DNA of 64,000 nt, taken from Mycobacterium sp. AZCC_0083. Its GTDB lineage: Bacteria; Actinomycetota; Actinomycetes; Mycobacteriales; Mycobacteriaceae. The notes under the pieces are model-generated. The model did not search any database. It was given only the letters and a program-made list of their open reading frames with translations, and was not told where the DNA came from. Below, piece after piece: positions 62,170-64,000 of the stretch; within the stretch, counting starts at the first letter, position 1, and each line of letters begins with the position of its first letter. Made by a program: the position numbers and the translations under genes. The stretch spans positions 400,182 to 464,181 of the forward strand of contig NZ_JACHGP010000007.1 in the NCBI RefSeq assembly GCF_014202335.1, read 5' to 3'.

Positions 62170-63855
62170 CTACAGCCGGCTGTCCAGCCTGGCCGACACC
62201 CCGGCCTCCTGTAAGTCGAGGCGCTCCAACATGGCTCGCGCCGCCTCGTCCTCGATGCGACCGTCGTCGCGTTCGGCGATCAGCGCGGCCCGCTGCGCCG
62301 CAAGCACGTCGCGGTACAGCGCCGCGAACACCTCGGCGCGCGGCGTGTGCGCCTCCGGGTCGGGCATCTCGTCGGCATCCTGCGAGTGCCGCGCGATGGT
62401 GTTGCGGATCTCGGTGAGAACGCGCGGATCGAGCCCCTCCGGCGGGTTGGCCCGGAACTCGGTCAACACCTCGTCGGCGGCGTCGTGCACGACGCGTTCC
62501 GCCTGCAGCGTCTGCTCCCGTTCATAACCGCTGTCGTCCGTCGACAGGCGCAGGCGACGGATCAGCAGTGGCAGCGTCCAGCCCTGGATCAGGAGCGTGC
62601 CGACGCTGACGACGAAGGCGATGGCCTGGATCGTCGCCCGCTCCGGGAACGGCTCGCCGTCCACCGTCATCACCGGGATCGCGGCGGCAGCGGCGAGTGT
62701 GACGACGCCGCGCATCCCGGTCCACGACACCACGACGTTCTCCTGCCAGGTCAGCGACCGGCGGTCGATTAGCGCTCGCCACTTCCCCGGCGGTTTGCCT
62801 CGGCGACGGGTGCCCAGCGCGCCGCGGCCACCGCTGGCGGGCGTCGGCACGCTGAGCCTGCTCTCGACCTGCCGCGAGAGTTCGCTGCGGCCGAACATGA
62901 CGAGCACCGACAGCGGTCGGATCAGCATCACGATCGCCAGCACGATCAACGCCGCAACGCCGACCTCGGCCAAGGATTCGTGCGCCGCTCGCAAGTCCTC
63001 CAGCACGAACCGAAGATGTAAACCGATGTAGGCGAACACGAACGCCTCCAACAGCACGTCCATCGAGTTCCACACGTACCGCTCCTGCAGCCGGGTCTGG
63101 TAGCCGGCGCCCAGCGTCCCGCTGCCGACCACGAAACCCGCGACCACGACCGCGAGTACGCCCGACGCATGCAACTCCTCGGCGGCGATGTAAGCGCCGA
63201 ACGGCACCAGCAGTCCCTGCACCGTCTCCAGGCCGGGATTGGCCAGGCGCTTGCGGATCCACAGCGTCACCAAACCCAGTGCGGCACCAACCAACGGTCC
63301 GACGACGGCGCTGTAACCGAACAGCAGGACGGGATTCTCGATGAAGGTGTGACTGCCTGCCACCTGTGCCACCGCGATCGAGAACAGCGTCAGCGCGGCC
63401 GCGTCGTTGATGAGGCTCTCCCCGGTGAGGATCGCCATCACCTTCCTTGGCAGCCCGAGCTTGCGGCCCACCGCGACGGCGGTGACTGCGTCGGGCGGAG
63501 CGACGATCGCGCCGAGGACCAATGCCGTGCCAAAAGTCAACGGCACCACCACGAGCCACGACGACACCGCCGCCACGGTGAACGCCGTGACCACGACGAG
63601 GCCCACGCCCAGGCCAAGGATCGGCCTGATGTTGCGCAGGAAGGTCGGGAAGGAGAAATCCAGCGCGGCGGAGTACAGCAGCGGAGGCAACACCACCGTC
63701 AGCAGGATGTGTGAGTCGAGTTCGGGAGCTTCGAATCCTGGGATGAACGACGCCGCGCTGCCGATGACGACGATGATCAGCGCCGGTTCCAGGCCACGTC
63801 GGTGCGCGATGGCGGTGACGACGATGGCCCCAACGACGACCAGGATGAGTTCCAC
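62170..63855 (-). CDS. CPA1 (NhaP-type) Na+/H+ antiporter
   Basis: A 561-residue cation/proton antiporter. About 12 hydrophobic segments occur within the first 430 residues, including LILVVVGAIVVTAIA, LVLGAIVAPPDAVTAVAV with the family motif PPDAV, and LTGESLINDAAALTLFS with the conserved ND pair. TWQENVVVSWTGMRGVVTLA is the later conserved loop. The C-terminal 120 residues form a charged cytoplasmic tail (EIRNTIARHSQDADEMPDPE). It exchanges Na+ (or K+) for H+ at the cell membrane. It starts with ATG 63855 and ends 9 bp from the convergent Pro-rich protein gene. Confidence 0.92.
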   Translation of the reverse strand: MELILVVVGAIVVTAIAHRRGLEPALIIVVIGSAASFIPGFEAPELDSHILLTVVLPPLLYSAALDFSFPTFLRNIRPILGLGVGLVVVTAFTVAAVSSWLVVVPLTFGTALVLGAIVAPPDAVTAVAVGRKLGLPRKVMAILTGESLINDAAALTLFSIAVAQVAGSHTFIENPVLLFGYSAVVGPLVGAALGLVTLWIRKRLANPGLETVQGLLVPFGAYIAAEELHASGVLAVVVAGFVVGSGTLGAGYQTRLQERYVWNSMDVLLEAFVFAYIGLHLRFVLEDLRAAHESLAEVGVAALIVLAIVMLIRPLSVLVMFGRSELSRQVESRLSVPTPASGGRGALGTRRRGKPPGKWRALIDRRSLTWQENVVVSWTGMRGVVTLAAAAAIPVMTVDGEPFPERATIQAIAFVVSVGTLLIQGWTLPLLIRRLRLSTDDSGYEREQTLQAERVVHDAADEVLTEFRANPPEGLDPRVLTEIRNTIARHSQDADEMPDPEAHTPRAEVFAALYRDVLAAQRAALIAERDDGRIEDEAARAMLERLDLQEAGVSARLDSRL

Positions 63856-63921
63856 TCCGAAATTGTCCCGTCATTGACCGGCTAATCGGGGTCGATGGAT
63901 CGGCGTTTCGGGCGGAATGGT

Positions 63922-64000
63922 TCATCGTCGGGATGGTGGTTTGGTGATTCTGCGGAGTTGTTCTTCGTGGCGTTTGACGCCTTCGGCGAGGGCTTCGACG
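63922..64000 (-). CDS. C-terminal fragment of an unidentified gene (runs off the window)
   Basis: On the minus strand 26 codons stay open from the edge to a TGA at 63922-63924, giving EALAEGVKRHEEQLRRITKP and PSRR. The codon bias looks right for a real gene. The stretch is too short to assign a family. It is oriented into the antiporter gene, about 65 bp upstream of its start. Confidence 0.4.
   Translation of the reverse strand, partial: VEALAEGVKRHEEQLRRITKPPSRR

Overview
The window is high-GC actinobacterial DNA, almost certainly from a fast-growing mycobacterium (Mycolicibacterium type). It has frequent GTG/TTG starts, four-base ATGA/GTGA overlaps, leaderless-type promoters, two resuscitation-promoting factors, a type III glutamine synthetase and a 13E12/DUF222 HNH gene. 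As recalled, the backbone follows the M. tuberculosis order valS - Rv2449c - rpfE - mobA - korB - korA - (gap) - clpX - clpP2 - clpP1 - tig - tRNA-Pro/tRNA-Gly.

Layout. (1) 1-5353, minus strand: the N-terminal part of valS, a DUF937 protein, a saccharopine-dehydrogenase-like protein and an S9 peptidase. (2) 5350-9478: a frameshifted MFS exporter and, divergent from it, an HxlR regulator, a thioesterase, a flavin monooxygenase and a VOC protein. (3) 9444-15170: two secreted Rpf transglycosylases, mobA and the korAB 2-oxoacid:ferredoxin oxidoreductase. (4) 15517-40895: a roughly 25 kb polyol/inositol block. It holds a PfkB-hypothetical-LacI run, a PhyH-Gfo/Idh-TIM-Gfo/Idh-TIM operon, an ABC sugar importer, a decayed TIM-barrel paralogue, an SP-family MFS importer with another TIM barrel, a second LacI, a GntR, and an eight-gene iol operon (iolC, Cgl0159-type aldolase, iolB, iolD, iolE, iolG, iolH and an extra TIM barrel). 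(5) 40920-42651: a hypothetical gene, dispersed palindromes, and a 1.2 kb remnant of an integrated element bounded by 18-bp repeats, one of which lies in the 3' end of the glutamine synthetase gene. (6) 42635-52896: type III glutamine synthetase, an SOS-box-controlled DUF222-HNH gene, an fdhF/ydeP-type molybdoenzyme with fdhD, and two tandem UGT-type glycosyltransferases separated by a one-TM protein. (7) 52972-57647: clpX, clpP2, clpP1, tig, tRNA-Pro and tRNA-Gly. (8) 57714-64000: an exported ARB_07466-like protein, a membrane alpha/beta hydrolase, a Gly-rich membrane protein, a DUF1330 protein, a Pro-rich protein with Cys repeats, a CPA1 antiporter and the end of an unidentified gene.

How the genes work together. 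The iol operon covers inositol oxidation (IolG), dehydration (IolE), ring opening (IolD), isomerisation (IolB), phosphorylation (IolC) and aldol cleavage (Cgl0159 type). No iolA is present in the window. Uptake would be by the ABC importer and the SP-family carrier. The ABC operon and the iol operon, about 5 kb apart and in opposite orientation, share a near-identical 28-bp promoter/operator element, so they are probably one regulon, most simply under the adjacent GntR protein. The PhyH-containing operon has its own divergent LacI regulator and looks like a peripheral pathway for a modified polyol.

Most interesting for follow-up are the PhyH/Gfo-Idh/TIM-barrel operon, the shared GntR-type operator, the integrase scar at the glutamine synthetase gene, the two palindromic repeat families, and the Crp-like boxes upstream of both rpf genes.
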